In this document: positions 16,280-25,483 of the stretch, one piece after another
How the letters are laid out: every line of letters begins with the position of its first letter
Position numbering within the stretch: the stretch's first letter is position 1
Assembly (NCBI GenBank): GCA_958296045.1
Contig: CATQHT010000003.1
Coordinates: 2,564,501 to 2,628,500 of the forward strand
Direction of reading: 5' to 3'
Origin: Rhodothermales bacterium
GTDB taxonomy: Bacteria > Bacteroidota > Rhodothermia > Rhodothermales > Bin80
DNA: 64,000 nt
The notes under the pieces: generated by a model
The model's input: only the letters and a program-made list of their open reading frames with translations
The model's database searches: none
What the model was told of the DNA's origin: nothing
Made by a program: the position numbers and the translations under genes

Positions 16280-19200
16280 ATGAGGCTGCTTATAAACAGC
16301 TGCCTGCGACGTCCCGTGGCCACAGCTGCGGGCTGCATCCTTTTGGTAGCGCTCGCAATGGTGGCCATCGTCCGGCTGCCGGTCGCTCTGTTGCCGGAGC
16401 TCCGCTACCCAGGTCTGGTTGTCTGGACCAGCTATCCAGATGTCCCACCCGAACGTGTGGAGCGCGCGGTCACTGAGCGTGTGGAAGAAGCGGTGGCTGG
16501 CACATCTGGGCTGCAGCGCATCATGTCCCGTTCCCTCTTGGGGGGCAGCCTCACCCACCTGCAATTCGGATGGAACGCCAACATGGATCTCGCGCTCTTG
16601 GAGGTGCGCGAGAACATCGATCGACTGGGCGACCACCTGCCCGAAGAGGCGTCGCGACCTGCGCTGCTTCACCTGGATCCGGGGGATCGCCCCATCATGG
16701 TGATAGCCATGCGCTACAGAGACGCGGAGGAGGCGTCGCAGCCGCAAGATTTGACAGAGCTCAAGAAAGCAGGGCGGGACATCATTGCCCGCCGCCTGGA
16801 GCAGATTGCCGATGTGGCACAGGTGCAGGTCACCGGTGGCTATGAACGGCGCATTGACATAACGGTGGACCCGGCCCAACTGCAGGCGTACGGCATAAGC
16901 CTGGGTCAGATTGCCACGGCGTTGCAGGTGTCGAATGTGGCGCTGTCCGGCGGTGTGATCCGGCGGGGACCTTTCCGATACGCCGTAGAGGTGAGCGGCG
17001 AATTCCAGAGCACCGAAGATGTGGCCGCGACGGTTATATCGACGGCCCGTCGCATCCCCGTACGCCTATCCGAAGTGGCCGATGTGCGCAACAGTGTCGA
17101 GGATCGCCGCGGGATGGTGCGCCTCAATGGCGCAGAAACCTTGCTGCTTCTTATCGAGCGACGCGCCGATGCCAACGTGGTGTTTGCTGCCAGTGAAATA
17201 CGACAGGTGCTCGGTGAGCTCGAGCTCGAATATGAATCCCTGAAGCTGGACGTGGTAGTGGACGAAAGCACGTTTATCCAGGCTGCGATAGATGGCGTCA
17301 CTCAGGCCGTGCTGATTGGCGGCTTGTTGGCGGTGCTGGTGCTGTTTGTGTTTTTGCGCCGTCTGCGTGCGCTCCTGGCCGTGGCTATTGCGGTACCGCT
17401 GTCTTTGGGTGCCACCCTGGTCTTTTTCGAGCCGCTGGGTGTGACCTTCAACCTGATAGCGCTCAGCGGACTGGCGTTGGGCACCGGCATGCTGGTGGAC
17501 AATGCGATCGTCGTCATTGAAAACATCGTCCGGCTGCGCGAGGCGGGTCTGGCGCCCATGCAGGCTGCGCGCCAAGGAGCATGGGAAGTCGCGGGCGCCA
17601 TCACGGCCAGCACCCTGACGACTATGGCGGTGTTCTTGCCTATCACGCTGGTCGATGGCTTAGCAGGGCGCTTGTTCAGGGACCAGTCGCTTGCGGTGGT
17701 CTGCTCCCTGTTGGCCTCGCTGCTGGTGGCGCTGACGGTGGTGCCGCTGATCGTTTCCAAAGAGCGCGAAGCCGCAGCGCCCCAAGGCCCTGCACGCGCC
17801 GGCGCAGGGGGCCGGCTGCTGGCAGCGTACGAGCGATTGCTTGCCTGGAGCCTGGATCACCGGGCCGCGGTGATGGGCCTCTGCGTGGTAGTCCTGACTG
17901 GCGCCGGTCTGATATTACTCAGCCTTCCCCGCGAGGTCATCCCGCGGACAGAGCAAGGCCGCGTGGAAATACGTTTCACGCTGCCTACTGATGCGGATCT
18001 GGCCCTTGTGGCAGCGCGCGCCCAGGCGCTGCGATCACAGATTCAGGCGCGCGGCTGGGCGGAAACGGTCTTGGCCGACCTGGGAGAGCGCGACCAGGCC
18101 CGCCTGGACCTGGACCCGCGTCCGCCGTACACCGGGGACCTGACACTGCTGTTGCCCCCAGGCATGAGGGTTGAGCGCGTGCTGGGGGGTTTCGATGACC
18201 TGGAGGTCCCCAACGACGTACAGCTGCAGGCCCGAAGAGTTGAGACGCAGCTGGAATCACTGCTGACCACCGAAGAAGCGGATCTCCTCATAGACCTCGT
18301 AAGCGAAGATCGGCGGGATGCGGAGTTGGCGGCGCCCACGGTGCTTGAACGACTGGCCGCCAGAGAAGAACTAGACAACGTGCTCCGCGCCGACGCGGCC
18401 TTGGTGCCCACGTATCAGCTCGGCTTGCGTCGCGACGTCATGAATCGCTACGGAGTCCAGGCACGAGCGATTACGGCCTATCTAGAAGCCGGCGCTAGAG
18501 GCAGCCGGGCCACCACGCTCAAGACCGTAAACGAGGAGATCCCAATTGTGCTACGCTCAAGGCATGTGGATTCCTTAGAGCGCCTATTGGCCGAGCGTAT
18601 TCCGACGCGGGACGGCCTAATGCCGCTTGGCACCTTTGTCACTGTGACGCGCGTCAACCTGCCAGCCGCCCTGGTACGCGAAGGACAGGCATCGGTGCTG
18701 CGACTGACAGCCGACGTGGCGCAGCAGTCTGACCTAAACACATCTGTGGCAGCCGTCCGATCAGTCTTGGCAAACACATTGCCGCCGGCTGTACGGCACC
18801 GCGTCGGGGGCGCTTCCGAAGTGTTTCAGAAGAGTCTTATGGGGGTGGCGCTCAGCTTGGCGTTGAGCCTGCTTTTGGTGTATCTGATTCTAGCGGCTCA
18901 GTTCGAGCACTTTATCCAGCCGCTAATTGTGCTTATCAGTGTCCCGCTGGCGGCGGCCGGCGTGGCCGTTGTTCTGGGGCTGACGGGTCAGTCCATCAAC
19001 CTGATGAGCCTTATGGGGTGTATCGTCCTTGTCGGCATTGTGGTCAATGACGCCATCATCAAGACGGATTTCATCAACCAGCGGCGTGCAGCCGGTATGC
19101 CGTTACGCGAAGCTATCCTGGTGGCTGGTCGTGACCGTGTGCGTCCCATCCTGATGACAACCGCTACCACGGTGCTGGGCCTGTTGCCCTTGGCGCTGGG

Positions 19201-19327
19201 ATTCGGCCAGGGATCCGAGTTGCGCGCCCCCCTGGCCATAGCTATCGCGGGTGGGCTGACGAGTGCAACGGTGTTGACCCTGTTTGTCGTTCCGGTGCTC
19301 TACAGTTTAGTGACGAAAGAGCGGTAA
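16280..19327 (+). CDS. RND-family efflux permease (second of two)
   Basis: A 1015-residue permease beginning MRLLINSCLRRPVATAAG and a first helix. It has PELRYPGLVVWTSYPDVPPERVE in the porter domain, the TM4 motif GTGMLVDNAIVVIENIVRLRE, and the second-half motif VGIVVNDAIIKTDFINQRR. Its closer match to the general hydrophobe-efflux type differs from the first permease, and the two share little sequence outside the RND motifs, so they are not a recent duplication. Translated directly after the adaptor, it is the more likely partner; the divergent permease may form a heteromeric pump as in MdtBC-type systems (inference). Confidence 0.92.
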   Translation: MRLLINSCLRRPVATAAGCILLVALAMVAIVRLPVALLPELRYPGLVVWTSYPDVPPERVERAVTERVEEAVAGTSGLQRIMSRSLLGGSLTHLQFGWNANMDLALLEVRENIDRLGDHLPEEASRPALLHLDPGDRPIMVIAMRYRDAEEASQPQDLTELKKAGRDIIARRLEQIADVAQVQVTGGYERRIDITVDPAQLQAYGISLGQIATALQVSNVALSGGVIRRGPFRYAVEVSGEFQSTEDVAATVISTARRIPVRLSEVADVRNSVEDRRGMVRLNGAETLLLLIERRADANVVFAASEIRQVLGELELEYESLKLDVVVDESTFIQAAIDGVTQAVLIGGLLAVLVLFVFLRRLRALLAVAIAVPLSLGATLVFFEPLGVTFNLIALSGLALGTGMLVDNAIVVIENIVRLREAGLAPMQAARQGAWEVAGAITASTLTTMAVFLPITLVDGLAGRLFRDQSLAVVCSLLASLLVALTVVPLIVSKEREAAAPQGPARAGAGGRLLAAYERLLAWSLDHRAAVMGLCVVVLTGAGLILLSLPREVIPRTEQGRVEIRFTLPTDADLALVAARAQALRSQIQARGWAETVLADLGERDQARLDLDPRPPYTGDLTLLLPPGMRVERVLGGFDDLEVPNDVQLQARRVETQLESLLTTEEADLLIDLVSEDRRDAELAAPTVLERLAAREELDNVLRADAALVPTYQLGLRRDVMNRYGVQARAITAYLEAGARGSRATTLKTVNEEIPIVLRSRHVDSLERLLAERIPTRDGLMPLGTFVTVTRVNLPAALVREGQASVLRLTADVAQQSDLNTSVAAVRSVLANTLPPAVRHRVGGASEVFQKSLMGVALSLALSLLLVYLILAAQFEHFIQPLIVLISVPLAAAGVAVVLGLTGQSINLMSLMGCIVLVGIVVNDAIIKTDFINQRRAAGMPLREAILVAGRDRVRPILMTTATTVLGLLPLALGFGQGSELRAPLAIAIAGGLTSATVLTLFVVPVLYSLVTKER

Positions 19328-20003
19328 CCCGGTTGACAAGGGGGTGCCGCCGCCCGATTCGGCCACGGCAGCGCAGCCTTCTAAATGGCTTGGGGCATCG
19401 CCTGTTGGGGTACAGAGTAGGCTCTCAGGCGAGCGAAACGGGCGCACAATGCGTTTGGTGAGACCTTGATCTGGACTACGGTACGTTACAACATCGTACC
19501 CATTCTCTTAGGGGAAGAGCCACATAAGATGGTCACATGGCCTACATTTGATGCACTCTACGGGACGCTTATGATTGACGCACAATGTGTGCTATTGGAA
19601 AGCTCGGCACAGGTCCACCGCTCGGTGGCACTGGCACTCATGTACGCAGAATGCAAGCTGAATGTGGTCCCCAACCGCGAACACCTACCCAAGCGACGTA
19701 AAGCGCTACTGGCGGCCAGACAACAATCATCAAAACTCGTACTCCCCTTCTAAGCACTGCTGCATTCCCACCAAGCATTTTTCACCACCCCCTGCCAGCC
19801 TGCGCCAATCCGTAGGGGCCTTACAGCGAAACGCCGCCCCGCTGATACGCAAACAGCTTGTAACAGAAGCCGTGCGATCTAGCTCCTAAGATGACCACGT
19901 TAGCGCTTATGGGGGCACGCCTCCTCGACGCCTCCGCTGGGAATGCCCGTAATCTGTCGTTCAAGTAAGGCTGCTACCCTCGATACGCGGCATCAAAGGC
20001 CAA
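19328..20003. other. No recognisable gene
   Basis: A plus-strand frame at 19466-19753 (95 codons) is the largest here. It has no recognisable domain and could be transposase debris or chance. Nothing else stands out. Confidence 0.4.
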
Positions 20004-20405
20004 TCAGGATACGTCTTTGCCTGCCAAGGACTTATCTAGCGCGGCGCGCTTGTACGGTGACCGCAAAGCAGTAATGCAGAAATCATACATTTGCTGCCCA
20101 TCAGGTGTTAAGCTACTCAAATATCCTGCCATGCGCTGCTTAAATATAATATCCGGGCGAGTCCACAAAAAAGCACCTCCTCCAATGAAGACTATCAAGT
20201 GATAGCCATGAACTACCCAATCGAATAGCGTCACATCGGGCCAGTCCATCAGCGCGAAAACCAATGAGACGTCAATACACAACAATCCCACTGCGGAAGC
20301 TATCAGTGCCCATTTGCGCATTGACAGAACCCTCTTGTAAACCCCTAGCACAAATCTAGGGATGTCTTCGTCAGGAACATGCTGTAGCGTCTTATGCTTA
20401 GTCAT
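20004..20405 (-). CDS. Small membrane protein of unknown function
   Basis: Start at the ATG at 20405 (MTKHKTLQHVPDED), overlapping the stop of the upstream gene at 20398 by 8 bp; a start 12 codons earlier is in frame. The 133-residue protein has two hydrophobic segments (WALIASAVGLLCIDVSLVFAL and DWVVHGYHLIVFIGGGAFLW) and a C-terminal soluble tail. I do not recognise a family. Because it is coupled to a Cys-containing Gly/Ala-rich protein with bacteriocin-like features, an immunity-type role is possible, but this is speculation from layout. Confidence 0.55.
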   Translation of the reverse strand: MTKHKTLQHVPDEDIPRFVLGVYKRVLSMRKWALIASAVGLLCIDVSLVFALMDWPDVTLFDWVVHGYHLIVFIGGGAFLWTRPDIIFKQRMAGYLSSLTPDGQQMYDFCITALRSPYKRAALDKSLAGKDVS

Positions 20406-20979
20406 AGTTTCGGCGCCGTTGCGGGACTTTATTACATGCATTTACGCAGTTGCCAAGACCGATGCCAACTCCAGCAATTACGAGATACTTCGTAGCCGTT
20501 GCAAGGCCAGCACAAATAGGATAAAAGGGACCTGAACCAATGCAACCCACCATTGCGGCGCCCCAACCTGTAATTGCTGCGCTGATAAAAAGCGTTGCCT
20601 CAGCTGCGCAAGCGGCCAAACATGTATCTTCTGCGAAAGCGTCGAAATCGATGTCATCTTCAACCAAAGTAATTATTCCGAGAGGACCTAACTCTACTAG
20701 TTCAGGAAACTGCACAGCCATCCCAGCGGCAGAGTCTTCAAACTCATCTTCGACTGACCTCACTATGCCCACCAGACGAGGACACTCTCCATATATTTCA
20801 CCCACCCACGAATCCAACGCAGTAAGCAGTTGAGCTACTTCGGTATTGTCTGGATTCGCCTCACCCAAGATCGCATCGAGTCGTCCTTGCATAATTTCTT
20901 GATTCGAAGGAAAGGAAGAGGGAACACCGTTTTCAAAGCATACCGACTCGTTCGATGTCGTCCGAGCCTTGTGAACCAC
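20398..20979 (-). CDS. Hypothetical protein with a Gly/Ala-rich, six-cysteine hydrophobic tail
   Basis: The frame starts at a GTG at 20979; an ATG at 20892 (MQGRLDAILGEAN) is an alternative. The first half is acidic and soluble. The C-terminal 70 residues are hydrophobic, rich in Gly and Ala, and contain six Cys (CLAAC, VGCIG, YPICAG, GNCVNAC), as in secreted antimicrobial peptides of the bacteriocin type, but no known family is clear. The start overlaps the 3' end of the lipoprotein-like gene by 47 bp in another frame. The two may be one secreted precursor broken by a frameshift near 20935-20980. Confidence 0.5.
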   Translation of the reverse strand: MVHKARTTSNESVCFENGVPSSFPSNQEIMQGRLDAILGEANPDNTEVAQLLTALDSWVGEIYGECPRLVGIVRSVEDEFEDSAAGMAVQFPELVELGPLGIITLVEDDIDFDAFAEDTCLAACAAEATLFISAAITGWGAAMVGCIGSGPFYPICAGLATATKYLVIAGVGIGLGNCVNACNKVPQRRRNYD

Positions 20980-21190
20980 TTGTTGTGCCTAAGAGCACCG
21001 CTTTGCTTCTGCGTGCAAGTTCAGCAAGGTAGTCATCAAGCGTTTCCACCTGGGCTGGCTGCCTCTCAAGATCGGTTTTGGCCGCTTCATCGTAAGACAC
21101 TTCTACGGGCGAGGAATTTCCAGAACAGCCCCCTAGGAGGCCTAGAGCCAAAACGTACACGGACAAAATGCGAGTCAAACGTGTTTTCAT
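20933..21190 (-). CDS. Small lipoprotein-type leader protein
   Basis: From the ATG at 21190, 85 residues: MKTRLTRILSVYVLALGLLGGC gives a lipoprotein signal with lipobox LLGGC, then an acidic helical stretch (VETLDDYLAELARR). The upstream 100 bp and the signal-peptide codons are nearly identical to those of the Cys-rich peptide gene at 34713. The frame ends at 20933 within the start of the next gene, so it could be a separate small lipoprotein or the N-terminal part of a frameshifted longer precursor. Confidence 0.55.
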   Translation of the reverse strand: MKTRLTRILSVYVLALGLLGGCSGNSSPVEVSYDEAAKTDLERQPAQVETLDDYLAELARRSKAVLLGTTSGSQGSDDIERVGML

Positions 21191-21290
21191 AATCCAAAAG
21201 AGATTAGGGTTACGCCCAAAGTCCGGCGCCTCGTGCATCCAGCCTCAGCGTGACAGGAAGTATACGGACTACCCTCGTACTATCCAAGTC
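21137..21290 (-). repeat. Duplicated promoter/leader segment (copy 1 of 2)
   Basis: From GACTTGGATAGTACGAGGG at 21290 to the end of the signal-peptide codons, about 154 bp match 34613-34766 with few changes. The distance from the repeat start to the ATG is exactly 100 bp in both copies. The repeat likely carries the promoter and the export signal. Confidence 0.8.
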
Positions 21291-21651
21291 CTTATTACAC
21301 ATTGGAAGCGGTACCAGAAGGAGGTGTCTCGTAACCTCTTGTAGAGAGCATTTAACCCAAGTTTATCAATGTAGTGGATGGTTTACGTGAGGTAACACAT
21401 CCCTGAGCCTCTTGCAAATTGCATTTCTGGCTCCTCCTCCAGCACCGGCAATCGGCGCCTAAATGTCACGTGCATTACGGGGATTGGAGCAATAGTGATC
21501 CCAAGGCGATAGACGTACACCAGAATCGTTGACTAACGCAGTGAGGTTGACCTCAAAAAGACAGATTTCGGGCCTTAGCGATGACAATTACGCATACCTA
21601 CCCCACTACACGTGGCACTACAACCGCAATTCTGTGCGCCGGTGAAGCCAG
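21291..21651. other. No recognisable gene
   Basis: Spacer between the leader repeat and the IS5-like transposase. It should contain one end of that element, but I could not define an inverted repeat by eye. Confidence 0.45.
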
Positions 21652-22703
21652 TTAGCACATAAGGCGCGTCATTTGGTCGATCGTCAACGCGAGTATGCCG
21701 AACCCAAGATGACATAGCACCTTCGCATGACCACGTACGCGAATATGGCGACCGCCATATTCGTCCTTGAGACGACCAAAGACGCGCTCGACGGTCGAAC
21801 GCTCGTGGTAGCGTACGCGCTCTGGTGGTACCCATCCGGCCGCACGCTGCGCCTTTGTCTCACGCTTTTTCGCCGCCTTACGTGCGCGTGTACGCGGGTT
21901 CGCATCAATGATCGGCACATGCCCAAGACTCTCGCTGTGAAGGCGTATCTCCTTCGCATCATAGGCGCTATCCATCACATCATACAAATTCGTGACCCGC
22001 TTCGCAGACTTCGTAGCCAAGGGAATGGCCACCTGACTATCATGCACCGACGCAGACGTTACCAGGTAGCTGATTGGTACACCCCCGTCGGCCACATCTG
22101 CGTGCAGCTTATAGCCGTTCCAGCTCTGCCGGTAACCCTTAGCATTGCGCTTAGCGCCTCGGTTACACTCCCCGGGCAAATCTTCTTCCATCTCCGGCAG
22201 ACTCATGTCCAACTGACGTACAAGGCGTCGTTGCTCTTTTGGAGGTGTTTCTCCCTTACACGGTTGATCATGCGTGTCTTTGGCCAGCGCGGACTTCTTC
22301 GTAGCAGGGCGCTCGTGCGCCTTAATCGCCGTAGAATCACGTGAAAGATGTCCGACGATCTCTCCTTCGTAGGACTCGTCGATCAGTGCACGATGCACCT
22401 GATCGGGCAGACACGACTGCGCAAACTCCCCGAAAGCGCGTGAAAAGGTCGACTCGCTGGGAACCTCGTGTTGATGCGTCCACCCACACATGCGGCGCAG
22501 CTGTGGGTCCGAGCGAATCCGTTCGATCAGCGCGCGTGTCGTATCGATGTTGTAAACCGCCTTAGCAACAAACGCCCGCGCAAGGCCTTCGAATCATCGT
22601 CAATAAAGCGCTCAACGCGAGCGATCTCCAACACGCCCAGTAGCTTCTTCTGCGGCGCGGTCAGAGAACCGAGCAGTTCCTCCGCAAAGCAGAAGAGCAT
22701 CAT
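21652..22703 (-). pseudogene. IS5/IS1182-like DDE transposase with a frameshift
   Basis: The main part (from about 22590 to 21652) reads FEGLARAFVAKAVYNID, then SESTFSRAFGEFA, the first catalytic Asp in SRDSTAIKAHERP, the second in YDVMDSAYDAKEI, and the Glu in RSTVERVFGRLKDEYGG, a DDE transposase of the IS5/IS1182 type. The N-terminal part (from the ATG at 22703: AEELLGSLTAPQKKLLGVLEIARVERFIDDD) is in another frame, so there is a frameshift near 22590. A programmed shift is not excluded, but no slippery run is evident there, so decay is more likely. Terminal inverted repeats were not resolved. Confidence 0.72.
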
Positions 22704-22851
22704 TTGGCGACTTATCCAAGAACACAGGTAATATCAAAAAGGGCGGTCGCCCTGTCTGGCGCGTATACGGTTCAGGTTTCACCAAACAAGGAGGCACGTT
22801 ATCCCACCTTATTCACCACTGGGAGGTCGTGAGCGGCCGTTGAGGGGTAAT

Positions 22852-24786
22852 GCCTTGGAGGCAGGGGTATGACCCGTTGATGGGGCCTAGTCGTGGAGCG
22901 AGAGAGCGATTTCGCGGGTTTGCGGCGCGCTCAGGGTGTCTTTTTGCCGCTCAGCGGGGCGAATTAATGTCGTGCGGGCGTAGCTTAGCGCTGGGCTCTG
23001 GTTGGTCGCCCTTGGGGAGGTGCGTTAACGTGGTCAGGAAGCCGGGTGGTGGCCTCTTAGCACCGTTTAGGCAGACTCGGCCAGCACAGGGTCTGCCAGC
23101 GCAGCTTCCATGTGTTTTCCCAGAAGGTCTCCCACAGCTTCTTTGCGGACTCGGCGAGATAGAAGTGCAGCCGCCGTGCATGTCTGGTCAGGCGTCCCCC
23201 TACCTTGAGCACGTTCTCCCTGAATCTGCGCACATGCATGAGCGGCGCGTGTACGGGCTCAGGCTTCATCTGCTTATCGTGCTTCTCGGTGTTTGCTTCG
23301 GCGGTGCCGTTGCTACTTGGCTCTGCCGGCGGACCAACGTCTGTTGGTGGGGGTTCTGTGGCGGTCGGTAGTCCCAGGGGCCAGTTTCTGGGAGCCAAGT
23401 AGTCGGGGGCGATCATTTGGCAGCGCCCGATGTGGATCAGTTGATAGGCCATCACATTCAGTAGCAAGCGTACCGCATTCTGAGGGCGCACCGTCTTGGT
23501 AGCCTTCTCGTCTTGGGTCTTGCTGTCGCTCTCGTCTCCGAGTGATTGCTTGACCACTTTCTCGAACATGTTGGGGCGCGCCGCCGAGGACAGCATACAG
23601 GAAGCGTATTTGATCTCTGCGTGGTGTGCTTCCGCTTTGCCTCGCATCCGGTAGAAGTCAGCCAAGCTCTGGGCATTGCACTCTTTCTTTGACAAGGACG
23701 TGAGCAGAAAGTAGTATTCCGGCTCGGCCTTGGAGTACGTCTTGGGCACCATCACCACGCGCCGGGCCTCGTTCCAAGACTCCGCTTTATAGGTCAGCTC
23801 TATGCAGTGCGTAGGTGATCCGCCGTATTTGGCCACGGTCTTCTCCATCAACGTTTTCAGTTTCTTGTTCTTTTTCAGGCGCATGACGTAGTCGATGCCA
23901 TCGTCTTCGAGGCGCTCGTACGTGATGGGGCTGTTGAAGCCCGCGTCGGCACGCACGACAATCCGTTCGGCGACGTGCTTTTGCGCTGCTTTCGCAATCC
24001 GGTGGATGAATTTATGGCTATCTCTTGCGTCATTCATAGCGCCAGGACGCAGTTCAGCTCCCAGCACATCCCCCGTGGGCCCGCATGTGGCCACCATAGG
24101 CAAATATATCCTGTGCCTATGGTGCGCATTATATTCGCTGCCTTCCTGCTTCCCGTACACTTCTACGGGATAGCTATCCACGTCGATGACCAGCTCTGGC
24201 ACGCGCTTGCCTCCGTTGCGGGTGTATATCGTCTCCATTCCCAGCCGGGTGACCGTGTCGGACAGATGCTGGAGCTTGGGCTCTTCGCTGAGCTGGTCAA
24301 TAGTGCGTGACAGCGTCGGCTGCGAAGCTAAGCGGTGTTTGGCCTCTAGCACCTTTGCACCTCGCTGGTTACGGCAGGCCACGCGGAAGGCGGGGTCGTT
24401 CTTTAAGTCTTCCGCTGAGCGCAGACGATCCCATCCCTGCATGAACGACAGCAGCACCTGCTGCAGCAGCTCAGGCAACGAGTGCTGGACACGGCGCTTG
24501 TCGCGGGAGTCCTTCAAGCCCTCCATCAGCATCGCAATCAAGCCCGTCAAGTCCAGCAGGCGACGACCAACAAAGGCGCCCGCATCGGACGTCACCTGAT
24601 CGGGCTTATCAAAACTCACCTTAACCGAGCGGTTGTGCGACGCGAACGTTTTCAACGTGTTGGATGCGGACATGGGCTCACTGGATCATGGATGGTACGT
24701 GTAGCGGTCCTTCTGGCACCGTGACGCGCTCGTGCTGGTGTGCGCAAGCCCGCCCAGCGGTAAGGGGACCCCCTGCCTCATGGCTG
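22852..24786 (-). mobile_element. IS1380-family insertion sequence
   Basis: The element is bounded by imperfect inverted repeats: GCCTTGGAGGCAGGGGTAT near 22852-22870 and, on the other strand, GCCATGAGGCAGGGGGTCC near 24764-24784. They enclose a single full-length transposase gene. The exact ends are estimated by eye; no target duplication was established. Confidence 0.55.
23057..24673 (-). CDS. IS1380-family transposase
   Basis: An intact 538-residue transposase. It has the first catalytic Asp in LVIDVDSYPVEVYGKQEG, followed by the family stretch LPMVATCGPTGDVLGAELRPG; the second Asp in VVRADAGFNS; and the Glu in RMRGKAEAHHAEIKY. The N-terminal part (TDAGAF-like VTSDAGAFVGRRLLD) and the final Arg-rich helix also match IS1380. 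The C-terminal third contains a low-complexity Pro/Glu insert (PPTDVGPPAEPSSNG). It appears to be the only transposase in the 21-34 kb cluster, apart from IS21-A, without a visible defect. Confidence 0.88.
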   Translation of the reverse strand: MSASNTLKTFASHNRSVKVSFDKPDQVTSDAGAFVGRRLLDLTGLIAMLMEGLKDSRDKRRVQHSLPELLQQVLLSFMQGWDRLRSAEDLKNDPAFRVACRNQRGAKVLEAKHRLASQPTLSRTIDQLSEEPKLQHLSDTVTRLGMETIYTRNGGKRVPELVIDVDSYPVEVYGKQEGSEYNAHHRHRIYLPMVATCGPTGDVLGAELRPGAMNDARDSHKFIHRIAKAAQKHVAERIVVRADAGFNSPITYERLEDDGIDYVMRLKKNKKLKTLMEKTVAKYGGSPTHCIELTYKAESWNEARRVVMVPKTYSKAEPEYYFLLTSLSKKECNAQSLADFYRMRGKAEAHHAEIKYASCMLSSAARPNMFEKVVKQSLGDESDSKTQDEKATKTVRPQNAVRLLLNVMAYQLIHIGRCQMIAPDYLAPRNWPLGLPTATEPPPTDVGPPAEPSSNGTAEANTEKHDKQMKPEPVHAPLMHVRRFRENVLKVGGRLTRHARRLHFYLAESAKKLWETFWENTWKLRWQTLCWPSLPKRC

Positions 24787-25264
24787 CTGCAACGTACTAC
24801 ACGCTGCAACAATGAGGCAATCCAAAGGTATACAGAGGTTTTGTCAAAGTCAAGTATGAGAGTCACATCGTGCGTAATGCCGCTTCGCGTGCCACGGTCC
24901 GCAGCCCTTCGGCCATCGCCGCCAGGGCCCATAACCCTGGCACGGTGCTCCCGGCTCGCCGCAAACAGCCCATCACCATCCTGCACCCAGTGCCGTGCAT
25001 GCGACCGATGCAGGCCGCACGCGCAATGCCGAATCGGCCATGACAATGTCCGCCGTCTAGCAGACCGATCCGCCTGCCTCTTGGTGCCCCTCTCAAGCTC
25101 GCCCAGGCGCAGAAATCCCCGGCTCTGCCCGGAAAGTGGATACCTGCTAGGACGGGCAAAAGGGCCCAAAATGGGCCACGTCTCGTTCACCCACCGGGTG
25201 AATCCGTACTATCCCTCCAACTGCCCCAAAACACGTATAAACTATGTTTATACTATGGCCTAAA
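24787..25264. other. No intact gene; possible transposase debris
   Basis: Minus-strand fragments here (for example MADSALRVRPASV near 25040) look like pieces of a decayed DDE transposase, but cannot be assigned. No other feature is visible. Confidence 0.35.
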
Positions 25265-25483
25265 TGCAATTAAGTGGGCGAGCAGAAGCACGCCAAACTC
25301 TTATTTTGGGGCCATCCGCTGCAAATCAATAGGCAAAAGCCTCTTTATTCGTTGAAATGGACCGTATAAACGCCCTTCTAGTTGAAATTTGATGCACTCA
25401 GGGTTATATGTATTGTAACAAAGTATCCATGCAATGCTTTGCTGCTGTTTTATGCAAATTTCAGACGTGAATTATGCGGGGTT
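25265..25483 (+). ncRNA. Candidate bridge-RNA region upstream of the IS110 recombinase
   Basis: About 220 bp of gene-free, AT-richer DNA directly precedes the IS110 gene. In the IS110 group the left-end non-coding segment encodes the bridge RNA that pairs with donor and target DNA. The assignment is positional only; I did not fold the sequence or identify the loops. Confidence 0.25.

Noticed and set aside
16217..18411. Several long frames within the RND permease region
   Set aside because: All are shadows of the 1015-residue permease and lack membrane or domain patterns.
22580..22600. Programmed frameshift in the IS5-like transposase
   Set aside because: No A- or T-rich slippery run or downstream structure is evident at the junction; simple decay is more likely in this cluster.
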